A stretch of 64,000 nt of DNA from Methanoculleus receptaculi (GTDB lineage Archaea > Halobacteriota > Methanomicrobia > Methanomicrobiales > Methanoculleaceae): positions 186,001 to 250,000 of the forward strand of contig NZ_CP137642.1 of the NCBI RefSeq assembly GCF_033472595.1. The letters run 5' to 3'. Numbering within the stretch: position 1 is the stretch's first letter; each line of letters begins with the position of its first letter. The translations under genes and the position numbers were made by a program. The notes under the pieces are model-generated. The model saw nothing but the letters and a program-made list of their open reading frames with translations. It was not told the origin of the DNA and did not search any database. Positions 9,739 to 17,326 of the stretch are shown in pieces.

Positions 9739-10833
9739 ATGACACCACCACTGCAACAGGTGCTCGACGACGCGCTTGCCGGCCACCGGCTAACCGAGGA
9801 GGAGGCTGTCAGCCTGCTGTCGGCGCGCGGTCGGGACGTCTGGAGGATCGCCGCCGCAGCAGACGAACTCCGGGAGCGGAAAGTCGGAGACATTGTCACC
9901 TACGTCAGGAACCAGAACATCAACGTCACCAACCTCTGCGTGAACGCCTGCGGGTTCTGTGGGTTTTCACGGAAACCGGGAGATCCCGACTCTTTCTGTC
10001 ACGACGAAGCCGTGGTTCGGGAGAAAGCCAGGGCTGCACGCGAACGCGGCGTCACAGAGATCTGCACGGTTAGCGGTCTCCACCCGGCCTTTGACGTAGA
10101 GTCCTACGTCAACATCTACTCCTGGATGAGGGAGGAGGCGCCGGGTGTCCATATCCATGCAAGCAACCCGATGGAGGTGGCCTACGCCGCGAGGAAGAGC
10201 GGCATCTCCAGCCGTGAGGTACTGGAACTGATGAGAGAGGCGGGGTTGTCTACCCTCTGCGGAACGGCAGCCGAGATCCTTGTCGATGACGTACGGCGTG
10301 TGATCTGCCCGGACAAGATAGACACTGCGACATGGATCCGGATCATAAAGGAGGCGCATGAGATGGGCATCCGGTCGACAGCGACGATCATGTATGGCTC
10401 CTGCGAGAGCGAGGCCGACCGCGCAAGACACCTCGAGATCCTCCGCGAGATCCAGGACGAGACCGGCGGGTTCACGGAGTTCGTCCCCCTCTCGTTCGTC
10501 CACCCGAATACGCCGCTCTACCGTGCGGGGCTTGCCCGGCCCGGTGCAACGGGGCGGGAGGATCTGCTGTTGTTTGCGGTATCCAGGCTATTCCTGGACA
10601 ACTTTGACCACATCCAGGCATCATGGGTGAAGATAGGGACAAAGATGGCGGGGATGGCGCTTCTTGCAGGCGCCGACGATCTGGGTGGAACACTCTTTGA
10701 GGAGAGCATCTCCCGGGAGGCTGGCGCGAGGGACACCGACTACCTTGACCCGGCGGAGATGCGCAGGATTGCAGAGGATCTCGGCAGGACGCTGCGGCGA
10801 CGGACGACGACATACACCCTTCTTGAGGGCTGA
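9739..10833 (+). CDS. cofH: FO synthase subunit CofH, copy 2 (canonical)
   Basis: 364 residues, start ATG 9739 preceded by AAGGCGAGATG. It belongs to the same family as the preceding gene and is colinear with it at a constant offset of 1251 nt without indels until the last few codons. The radical SAM motif is CVNACGFC. The substrate-side blocks match the typical CofH pattern: HASNPMEV, FVPLSFVHPNTPLY, QASWVKIGTKMA and DLGGTLFEESISREAGA. This copy is therefore the better candidate for the F420 pathway enzyme that condenses tyrosine with 5-amino-6-ribitylaminouracil. A TATA-like GGTTATATCC lies near 9644-9653, so it may be transcribed separately from copy 1. The partner CofG is not in the window. 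Blocks of near-identical DNA are shared with copy 1. Confidence 0.92.
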   Translation: MTPPLQQVLDDALAGHRLTEEEAVSLLSARGRDVWRIAAAADELRERKVGDIVTYVRNQNINVTNLCVNACGFCGFSRKPGDPDSFCHDEAVVREKARAARERGVTEICTVSGLHPAFDVESYVNIYSWMREEAPGVHIHASNPMEVAYAARKSGISSREVLELMREAGLSTLCGTAAEILVDDVRRVICPDKIDTATWIRIIKEAHEMGIRSTATIMYGSCESEADRARHLEILREIQDETGGFTEFVPLSFVHPNTPLYRAGLARPGATGREDLLLFAVSRLFLDNFDHIQASWVKIGTKMAGMALLAGADDLGGTLFEESISREAGARDTDYLDPAEMRRIAEDLGRTLRRRTTTYTLLEG

Positions 10834-10971
10834 ATCACACCCGGAAGGTCGGGTTAACCCTCAGGATGCCGGCGATATGATGGGGGAAGACGGGTTGCGC
10901 ACCCCTTCCGGGAGTTTGAGGGGCTTTCTCCGCAGAAAGTGGTACCCTGCAGAGGCGGTGGTGGCGGGACC

Positions 10972-11523
10972 TCAATCCTCCGGACGGATGTAGCGGACTA
11001 TCGTATCCGCAACCTCCCTTGCCCGCGCCATTGCCCGGTCGTCGTTACGGACATCCCCCGCAGCATACCCCCTGCCGCAGACGTAGCCGAGATACGAGAA
11101 CTCGTGAGCGTTCAGGAAACCTTCTATCGTCTCCAGAGTGCGCTCGCATCCACGGTCCGCACAGACCGCCACTGCAACCGCTCTCCTCCCTGAGAGTTTC
11201 CTGTCGTGGAAGAGTGAGTATGTCCGGTCGATCAGGTTCTTCGTCTGGCCGTTGATGTCGTAGTAGTAGGTCGGAGCACCCAGAACAAGAACCTCACACT
11301 CGACCATCCTCTGCGCAACAAACCCCCAGTCATCGTCCTCCGTCACGCACCACTTCGTCTCACGGCAGGTCTCACAGCCGGTGCATGGCCGGATCTCCAT
11401 ACCGGCAAGCGATATGTACTCCGTCTCGACACCCGCCCCCCGCACACGCTCGAGAATCGTGTTGACGAGCGTCGCGGTGTTGCCGTTCTTGCGCAGGCTT
11501 CCGGAGATTCCAAGAACAGTCAT
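10972..11523 (-). CDS. Iron-sulfur flavoprotein (Isf-like, NADPH-dependent FMN reductase fold)
   Basis: 183 residues with a flavodoxin-like fold. The FMN phosphate loop is SGSLRKNGNTATLV near the N-terminus. The compact cysteine motif CTGCETCRETKWC (CX2CX2CX5C) at about residues 47-59 matches the 4Fe-4S site of methanogen Isf, which moves electrons from ferredoxin to acceptors such as oxygen or peroxide. The block GAPTYYYDINGQTKNLIDR is the usual second flavin-contact region. Its start overlaps the stop of the DUF123 gene by ATGA, and the MBL hydrolase gene lies upstream in the same run of three genes. No link between these three functions is evident. A second Isf-type protein is encoded at 45230. 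Confidence 0.88.
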   Translation of the reverse strand: MTVLGISGSLRKNGNTATLVNTILERVRGAGVETEYISLAGMEIRPCTGCETCRETKWCVTEDDDWGFVAQRMVECEVLVLGAPTYYYDINGQTKNLIDRTYSLFHDRKLSGRRAVAVAVCADRGCERTLETIEGFLNAHEFSYLGYVCGRGYAAGDVRNDDRAMARAREVADTIVRYIRPED

Positions 11524-11975
11524 ACCCTATGCTTATCTCCCGCGTTCTTGATTCTTGTGATCCGGGCATCCAGATCGAGACGCCGGAACGCCGCCAGGAT
11601 CTCGGGGACGGGGTCACCAGGGCGATGAAATAGGTGGGAGGGGCAGTTGCAGTCGCTGCACCCGAATCCCAGGACGGATGGGTCACCGATGGCCTTTGCA
11701 AGGTCGCACTCGCAGTCACGCCCGGTGACTGCGGTTATAACGGCGACCGGTCTAAAGTGCGGATCGAGGAGCAGGTGGTCGATATGCCAGTGGGGAGGGC
11801 GGTCACGGCTGAACGCAAGGTTGACATGCCGGTCTGCGCGGCCAAGACCCCCGCTCCCCTGCGCGGATCCTATGTAGATATGATAGCCCGGAGCGAACTC
11901 CCGCACCCCCAGAGCACCGATGCGAACCCTGCAGCAGGAGTTCTCAATGAGGAGGGCGTAGACCCCCTTATCCAT
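11520..11975 (-). CDS. DUF123 GIY-YIG nuclease-like protein
   Basis: 151 residues. The N-terminus has the GIY-like strand GVYALLIE and, about 20 residues on, YHIYIGSAQGSGGL, the YIG-like block; RADRHV follows. Then comes the family-specific HWHIDHLL, and a Cys-rich segment with ECDLAKA and GCSDCNCPSHLF. This is the archaeal DUF123 family, a stand-alone relative of GIY-YIG endonucleases that is also found fused to endonuclease III in some archaea; its substrate is unknown to me. It overlaps the MBL gene upstream by 8 nt and the Isf-like gene downstream by 4 nt, so the three are translated together. Confidence 0.85.
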   Translation of the reverse strand: MDKGVYALLIENSCCRVRIGALGVREFAPGYHIYIGSAQGSGGLGRADRHVNLAFSRDRPPHWHIDHLLLDPHFRPVAVITAVTGRDCECDLAKAIGDPSVLGFGCSDCNCPSHLFHRPGDPVPEILAAFRRLDLDARITRIKNAGDKHRV

Positions 11976-12570
11976 ACAACCGGAGCGCCTCCCGTGCGGC
12001 TGCTATATGCCTCCAGCCGTCACGCTGGGCGGGCTCGCCGTGCCCCGGGTAGAGAGAGTCAACCTCCAGGCCGCTGAGGCGCTCGATGGATGCCGCGAGT
12101 GCCCTGCGGTCGCCTCCCGGAAAGTCGTAACGGCCAAACGACCCGCCGGTAAACACGGTGTCGCCCGAGAAGAGCAACCTCGCCTTCCGGTCATAGAGAG
12201 AGATCCCGCCCGGGGTGTGGCCAGGGGTGTGAAGCACGAGGAGGGTTCCTATGCGGTCGCCGTCGGCGAGCGTGACGTCCGGGACCATCCCAGGAGACCG
12301 GGCACCGAAATGCATCGCAAGACTCCTGGCGTCGTCGACAAGGCCCGGTGCGTCCGCATGGTGGATGCAGACGGTGGCATCACCGCACATGGTCGCGATC
12401 TCTGGAAGATGGGCGATATGGTCGTAATGAGCGTGGGTGATAACGATCGTATCGATAGCAGCGGCATACGGTTCCACCGCCATCGGTAGGACGCCGGCAT
12501 CGATCAGTATGTTTCCGTAAACAAACGAGTTCGCATAGGTCATGCCACCTGTGATCCACCGGACATGCAT
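11968..12570 (-). CDS. MBL-fold metallo-hydrolase (glyoxalase II-like)
   Basis: 200 residues from the ATG at 12570; the frame is open 14 codons further but the family begins near MHVRWITGGMTYANSF. The full metal set is visible: THAHYDH, then a His in HTPGHTPGGI, an Asp in SGDTVF, and a His in YPGHGEP. This pattern is typical of hydroxyacylglutathione hydrolase-like enzymes, but archaea lack glutathione, so the substrate is unknown; methylglyoxal adducts of other thiols are possible. It is first of a three-gene run with DUF123 and Isf-like genes and is transcribed divergently from thiC, with start codons 34 nt apart, so the promoters overlap. Confidence 0.88.
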   Translation of the reverse strand: MHVRWITGGMTYANSFVYGNILIDAGVLPMAVEPYAAAIDTIVITHAHYDHIAHLPEIATMCGDATVCIHHADAPGLVDDARSLAMHFGARSPGMVPDVTLADGDRIGTLLVLHTPGHTPGGISLYDRKARLLFSGDTVFTGGSFGRYDFPGGDRRALAASIERLSGLEVDSLYPGHGEPAQRDGWRHIAAAREALRLYG

Positions 12571-12604
12571 GCAGACTAATATGGCCTCCGGACAAATGGT
12601 TCTT

Positions 12605-13885
12605 ATGCACACCCTTGTTCAAGCGTGCCTGCGCGGGGTTCCTTCCGAGGTAGAGACGATCGCCCGCGATGAGGATCTCGCTCCTCACGCAGCGGCGCGG
12701 ACTGTCGCCCGCGGCCGGATCGTCATCCCGGCAAACCCCGTTCGGCCGCACCGCCTCTGCGCCATCGGAGAGGGGTGCAGGGTGCGGGTCAACGTGAACG
12801 TCGGAACGTCGGGCGTTCGGTGCGACGAGGATCTCGAGGTTGAGAAGGCAAAGACCGCCCTACGTGAAGGCGCAGACACCCTGATGGACCTCTCGACCGC
12901 CGGAGACCTCGCCCGCATCCGCCGCCGGATTCTTGAGCTTGATGCGCCGGTTGGAACCGTCCCGGTCTACGAGGCTGTCCGACGGGCGGGGAGCGCGGCG
13001 GACGTCGATGCCGATCTCCTCTTTAACGTCATCCGGGAGCACTGCGAGCAGGGCGTCGATTTCCTGACGCTGCACTGCGGTGTTAACCTGGATGCTCTGG
13101 CATCGCTCAAGGCCGATCCAAGGGTGATGGGCGTCGTCTCCCGCGGGGGGGCGTTTCACGTGGCGATGATGGCAGCGACCGGTGAGGAAAACCCCCTCTA
13201 CGCCGAGTATGACTACCTCCTTGAGATCCTGGCGGAGCACGATGTGGTCGCGAGCCTTGGGGATGGTATGCGACCGGGCGCGCTCGTGGATGCCGGGCGC
13301 CTGGCGAAGTCGACCGAGTACCTGACGCTTGGACACCTTGCAAAACGGGCGCTCGCTGCCGGGGTACAACGGATGATCGAGGGGCCGGGGCATATCCCGG
13401 CTGATCAGATCGGCTGCAACGTCAGGATGCTCAAAGAACTGACCGACAGTGCCCCGCTCTACCTGCTCGGGCCGCTCGTGACTGACGTAGCACCGGGCTA
13501 CGACCACCTGGTCGGGGCGATCGGCGGCGTGATCGCCTGCATGAACGGCGCCGACTTCCTCTGCATGGTCTCGCCAAGCGAGCACCTGGCGCTGCCGGAG
13601 ATCCGCGATATCGTGGAGGGGACACGGGCGGCGAGGATCGCGGCACACGTGGGGAGTCTCTCCCGCGCCGCCGCGCGCACAAAGAACCGCGAGATCCGGA
13701 TGGCAGAGGCGCGGCAGGCGCTCGACTGGGAGAAACAGTTTGAACTGGCGCTCATACCGGATGAGGCCCGCCGAATCCACGAGCGGGACAGCGGGCTTGA
13801 GACCTGCTCTATGTGCGGCGACCTCTGCGCCGTGAAGATGATGCGGGAGATCCTCCCTCTACCGGAAGAGCATCTGGAACCATAG
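12605..13885 (+). CDS. thiC: Phosphomethylpyrimidine synthase ThiC
   Basis: 426 residues from ATG 12605 (MHTLVQACLRG). In-frame ATGs at 12596 and further upstream are possible but lie in the divergent promoter with the MBL gene. ThiC converts the purine intermediate AIR into the hydroxymethylpyrimidine phosphate of thiamine by radical SAM chemistry. Conserved blocks include NVNVGTS, DTLMDLSTAGD, IEGPGHIPADQIGCNV and GPLVTDVAPGYDH. The C-terminal cluster motif is CSMCGDLC, which is CX2CX3C and one residue shorter than the CX2CX4C of E. coli ThiC; my recollection is that archaeal ThiC often has this shorter form. No TPP riboswitch is evident in the very short leader. Confidence 0.94.
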   Translation: MHTLVQACLRGVPSEVETIARDEDLAPHAAARTVARGRIVIPANPVRPHRLCAIGEGCRVRVNVNVGTSGVRCDEDLEVEKAKTALREGADTLMDLSTAGDLARIRRRILELDAPVGTVPVYEAVRRAGSAADVDADLLFNVIREHCEQGVDFLTLHCGVNLDALASLKADPRVMGVVSRGGAFHVAMMAATGEENPLYAEYDYLLEILAEHDVVASLGDGMRPGALVDAGRLAKSTEYLTLGHLAKRALAAGVQRMIEGPGHIPADQIGCNVRMLKELTDSAPLYLLGPLVTDVAPGYDHLVGAIGGVIACMNGADFLCMVSPSEHLALPEIRDIVEGTRAARIAAHVGSLSRAAARTKNREIRMAEARQALDWEKQFELALIPDEARRIHERDSGLETCSMCGDLCAVKMMREILPLPEEHLEP

Positions 13886-13963
13886 AGGTCAGGAACGTTC
13901 CAGGGGGCTGGCCCGGGATAGCCCCAACCCCCCGGGGAGTTTCAGAGACGGCTGGAGGAAAGG

Positions 13964-14698
13964 TCAGTGGGTCTCCCGGTAGTACTCCCACTCATCGATC
14001 TCGGTGCCGTTCTCGAAGATGCAGACACCGTACTCGCTGCCGTCTGGGTTCTTCCGGATCTCGTATCTGTGCCCCTGCTCCACACACCAGACAGCGGCAG
14101 GGTTTGCGACACCGGCGTTCCCGCCACATTTGGCGCACGCCCAGGGGATGTCGATTATCTCAAGCGGCGTCCCCCACTGCTGAATCGTCGCGGTATCCCT
14201 CTTCACCTCTCCGACGAAGGTGAGGCGCATCCCGTCAACCCGGTAGGTCTCGTTCAGGTTGAGCGGCAGGTAGCGGCCACCCTTGTCGGCGATGATCCCG
14301 TAGAACCCGCCCTCAAGGTCGATGTAGGTCACTGTCCCCGTGCCCGTAACCACCTGCCGGGAGCCATCATCGGTCTCCTCGATCTCGACGATCTTCACAG
14401 GTGTTCCCCACTGCTGGATCGTCGCGGTATCGTTCACAAAATCGGCAGAGAACCGGACACGAAGACCGTCCTTCTCGTAATCCGCCGGAAGATCGAGCGG
14501 AAGGTAACGGCCACCATCGTCGGCAACTATACCGTAGAATCCGCCCTCAAGGTCGATGAAGACAACCGTGCCATTGCCAGAGAGACGAACATCCACCGTA
14601 TCATCACCCCCGGCAGCCATGCACCCGCAGGCCAGGATGGCCCCAAACAGGGTGACCAGAACAACCAGGTATCCTGTACTTGATCCCGTCATAGGCAT
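13964..14698 (-). CDS. Lipoprotein with two tandem repeats and a DUF333-like C-terminus
   Basis: 244 residues from ATG 14698 (a TTG precedes it and an ATG lies at 14692). The N-terminal hydrophobic segment ends in a lipobox-like LACGC near residue 25, so the protein is probably lipid-anchored outside the membrane. Two copies of a unit of about 75 residues follow. Each runs V-x-FIDLEGGFYGI (or TYIDLEGGFYGI), ADxGGRYLPL, then DTATIQQWGTP. The last 55 residues begin CAKCGGNAG and contain NPAAVWCVEQGH with GSEYGVCIFENG, the pattern of DUF333 seen in small bacterial envelope proteins. Function is unknown. It stands alone between thiC and the DUF2207 gene. The repeat unit suggests a small beta-barrel. 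Confidence 0.75.
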   Translation of the reverse strand: MPMTGSSTGYLVVLVTLFGAILACGCMAAGGDDTVDVRLSGNGTVVFIDLEGGFYGIVADDGGRYLPLDLPADYEKDGLRVRFSADFVNDTATIQQWGTPVKIVEIEETDDGSRQVVTGTGTVTYIDLEGGFYGIIADKGGRYLPLNLNETYRVDGMRLTFVGEVKRDTATIQQWGTPLEIIDIPWACAKCGGNAGVANPAAVWCVEQGHRYEIRKNPDGSEYGVCIFENGTEIDEWEYYRETH

Positions 14699-14818
14699 CA
14701 ACAGGGATCCATTCTACCGCTCCCGGTAAGTAGGTTGCCTTAACTACGAAGAAATTCGAACCTATTCACCAGGAGGGGCGTGATGAAGAGGTTCCAGGAT
14801 TTTGTGGCCCGGTGGATC

Positions 14819-16645
14819 TCACCGTCCCCCGACACCGCCGCCACCGAAACCGCCGCCACCGCCGAAAGACCCGCCACCAGCACCGGCCACACCACTGCCA
14901 CCGCCTGATGGCGGGGAGAAGAGGAGTATAGGGGCAAAGATCACTGGCATGCTCGAGTAGAGCGGCACCCCTACGTCCGGGAGGTTCACATTCAGACTCT
15001 TCATCGCCGCTTCGACCTTATCCCCGAGACCGAGCGCTGTCCCGTAGACAAGCCACTCCCCCCACATGGAGAGATCCTCTGGCGAGTAATCCCTGATCAG
15101 GGCAAGATCGGAGAGGAACCTGGCAAACGCGTCCCACTCGAGTTTCTCCCGGTAACTCTCGCCCTTCCAGAACCCAAACAGTGTCGAGGGGAAGAGGGCC
15201 GCAATACCGACCTGGATTGCGGCTATGAGAGAGAGGACAGCGGCGGGCACCAGGAGATAGGCCGCGCCAGGTGCAATGAGAAACAGGAGGATGGACAAAC
15301 CACAGGGGATGGCCCCGAGGAAGGCGAGCGGCAGGATCAGCGTCCTGCCGTCCTTGATGTAGCGATAGGCAAACGAGGTATCCACATCGCGTGTAAGCGC
15401 CGCAAGCGACTGCTGGTACTGCACGATCCGGTGCTGGTAACCCGGACTCCGCCTGGCGGTCCTGGCGAGGTCCTCAAGATCGGCGGTGTCCACAACATGG
15501 TCATCGGCGAGATTTGCAAGGAAGTTTAAAACCCGCTGCTCGTATGGGTCGGTGGACTCAGTCGAGAGTATCCGGACCGTAACCCCTTTGCCCTCGGGTT
15601 TTTCGGTCACCAGGATCTTCTTCTGCCGGTGAAGGTCAAGGAGCGTCGCGTAGAACCCGTCCTCATCGAAATCAAGTGCGTCCCCCTTGAACAGGAGGTT
15701 CACCTGCCAGGGCTTTAGCGCGGTGTTCGGCGTGAAACTGAGGTATTCAGGGACAGTGAAGGACTTCTCCCTGCCGTAGCGGAGGTAGACACCAAGGAAG
15801 ATGAACGGCATAAGGAGCACGAGAACGTTTCCAAGAACGTGGAGGACGCCCGCCGCACCATACAGTATCGGCGGCCATCGGTTGGCGTCGGCCGCCTGTT
15901 GCCGGACGTCGCTGACATATGTCGGGAAACAGCTGATCTCCTCCATGAAAGCCGGGTCAAGGATCATCTCGATGTTCAGGGCATCGTTCTCTGGAGCATT
16001 TCCTGTTATGACCACAGCCTCTCCCGTCCGCTCGACCGCGAGGGTCGGGGGATGGGTGTAGACCTCCTCGATCATACCGGCAAACGGCAGCGTGACCCGG
16101 ATATCCCGGAATGGGACATGCTCATCCACAAGTTTCAGGTTCAGGTGAGCCCATTCCCTGTCATACTCGACCGGCGGCCGGAGAACGTAACGATACTCCA
16201 CTGTGTAGGTGCCGGGGGCGAAGTAATCCGGGTTAAAGATACCGACCTCGTTATCGAGTGCAAGGTTCTGGATCGTCCCGATCTCATCAGAACCGGCTGT
16301 CCCTGTGATAGTCCTTACCTCGCCCCTGTAATCCCTGACATACCCGATGGTTCCGGCAGAGGAGGTCATCCCGGAAAATTCGATATGCGGCCGGTCGATA
16401 GCATGAAAGGAGAGCGGTGCGTCCCAGTAGCGGAAAAGCATCCGGTACTCCCCCGGTACGCTGACGTCGTAGGTATAGCGCTCGATTAGTGTTCCGTTCC
16501 CGTAGAAGACAGCATCGTAGTGCTCAACCTCGAGGCCGCCCGCAAAGAATCCGGGGAGGGCGTTTGCTCCGGCAACCGCCATGACCCCTATGAGCAGGGT
16601 GAGGACGGTCAGGGTGAGTATCTGCTGTCGTTCGGTCATCCGCAT
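14819..16645 (-). CDS. DUF2207 membrane protein with Gly-rich tail
   Basis: 608 residues. A signal peptide or anchor lies at about residues 9-30. A large extracytoplasmic beta-rich region of the DUF2207 type follows, then a membrane helix near residue 270 (LGNVLVLLMPFIFLGVYL) and a cytoplasmic segment rich in winged-helix-like charged residues. Two more helices sit near 450-490. The protein ends in about 25 residues made almost only of Gly, with scattered Ser, Phe and Val. DUF2207 proteins with such Gly-rich tails commonly follow LemA; here LemA lies 13 nt upstream on the same strand, so the pair is an operon. The biochemical role is unknown. Start ATG 16645 or the ATG two codons on. Confidence 0.88.
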   Translation of the reverse strand: MRMTERQQILTLTVLTLLIGVMAVAGANALPGFFAGGLEVEHYDAVFYGNGTLIERYTYDVSVPGEYRMLFRYWDAPLSFHAIDRPHIEFSGMTSSAGTIGYVRDYRGEVRTITGTAGSDEIGTIQNLALDNEVGIFNPDYFAPGTYTVEYRYVLRPPVEYDREWAHLNLKLVDEHVPFRDIRVTLPFAGMIEEVYTHPPTLAVERTGEAVVITGNAPENDALNIEMILDPAFMEEISCFPTYVSDVRQQAADANRWPPILYGAAGVLHVLGNVLVLLMPFIFLGVYLRYGREKSFTVPEYLSFTPNTALKPWQVNLLFKGDALDFDEDGFYATLLDLHRQKKILVTEKPEGKGVTVRILSTESTDPYEQRVLNFLANLADDHVVDTADLEDLARTARRSPGYQHRIVQYQQSLAALTRDVDTSFAYRYIKDGRTLILPLAFLGAIPCGLSILLFLIAPGAAYLLVPAAVLSLIAAIQVGIAALFPSTLFGFWKGESYREKLEWDAFARFLSDLALIRDYSPEDLSMWGEWLVYGTALGLGDKVEAAMKSLNVNLPDVGVPLYSSMPVIFAPILLFSPPSGGGSGVAGAGGGSFGGGGGFGGGGVGGR

Positions 16646-16658
16646 GGTCTTATCCGGA

Positions 16659-17222
16659 TCAGAACGCTATCGTCGGAACCCTTTCGGTCTCCTCGCCAAA
16701 CTCCAGGTACTCAATCTTCGTGAAGCCCATCATCCGGGCGATAAGTTTCGAGGGGATCGTATCGATCATTGTGTTGTACTGCTGGGCGATGTTGTTGTAG
16801 GTGTAACGGTGCCGCGCGATCTCGTTCTCGACCTCTCTAACCGCGCTCATAAGGTCATTCACCGTCTGCGAGGTCTTGAGGTCAGGATAGTTCTCCGCGA
16901 CAGCGATAAGCCGTCCCAGCACCGAGCGAGACTCCCGCTCAAGTTCGCTCAAATCCGCCGGTCCGGCGCTGCCGATACGCGCCCGCATCCCGGTCACCCC
17001 GGTCAGGGTCTCCTTCTCGAACGCCGCATAACTCTTTACAGCGCCGAGGAGCTGCTCGATCATGTCAAGCCGCTTCTTCATCGCGACCTTTACCTGTCCT
17101 ATCGTCGCCTCAGCGGAATTTTTCAGGGAGAAGAACCGGTTGTAGGCGCTGATCGAGAATGCCACCACACCGATGACGACCAGCACCACCACGACAATGA
17201 GAATTATGGAGACGATATCCAA
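16659..17222 (-). CDS. lemA: LemA family protein
   Basis: 187 residues. A single membrane helix at residues 5-25 (rich in Ile and Val) is followed by a cytoplasmic or exposed helical bundle. Hallmarks are YNRFFSLKNSAEATIGQVKVAMKKR shortened to its conserved start, then YPDLKTSQTVNDLM, and RHRYTYNNIAQQYNTMIDTIPS. This is the typical LemA pattern, in which the helical bundle carries paired tyrosines and the conserved YPxL. LemA is widespread and poorly understood; together with the adjacent DUF2207 gene it forms one of the commonest two-gene sets of this family. It precedes DUF2207 by 13 nt. The start at 17222 gives the normal length. Confidence 0.95.
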   Translation of the reverse strand: MDIVSIILIVVVVLVVIGVVAFSISAYNRFFSLKNSAEATIGQVKVAMKKRLDMIEQLLGAVKSYAAFEKETLTGVTGMRARIGSAGPADLSELERESRSVLGRLIAVAENYPDLKTSQTVNDLMSAVREVENEIARHRYTYNNIAQQYNTMIDTIPSKLIARMMGFTKIEYLEFGEETERVPTIAF

Positions 17223-17326
17223 GGTTTGCCACCAATAAACTGTGTGCCCTGCAGCGTATTAAGAGCTAGCCATTAATATCGCACAGATATGCAGTAGACG
17301 ACCTTTGCGTGGAAGATGGGGCAGGG

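Noticed and set aside
12571-12604. Possible TPP riboswitch before thiC
   Set aside because: The gap to the divergent MBL gene is only 34 nt, far too short for the thi-box structure, and no such motif is seen.
12860-13780. Minus-strand frame (306 codons) opposite thiC
   Set aside because: Antisense shadow; thiC carries all conserved blocks on the plus strand.
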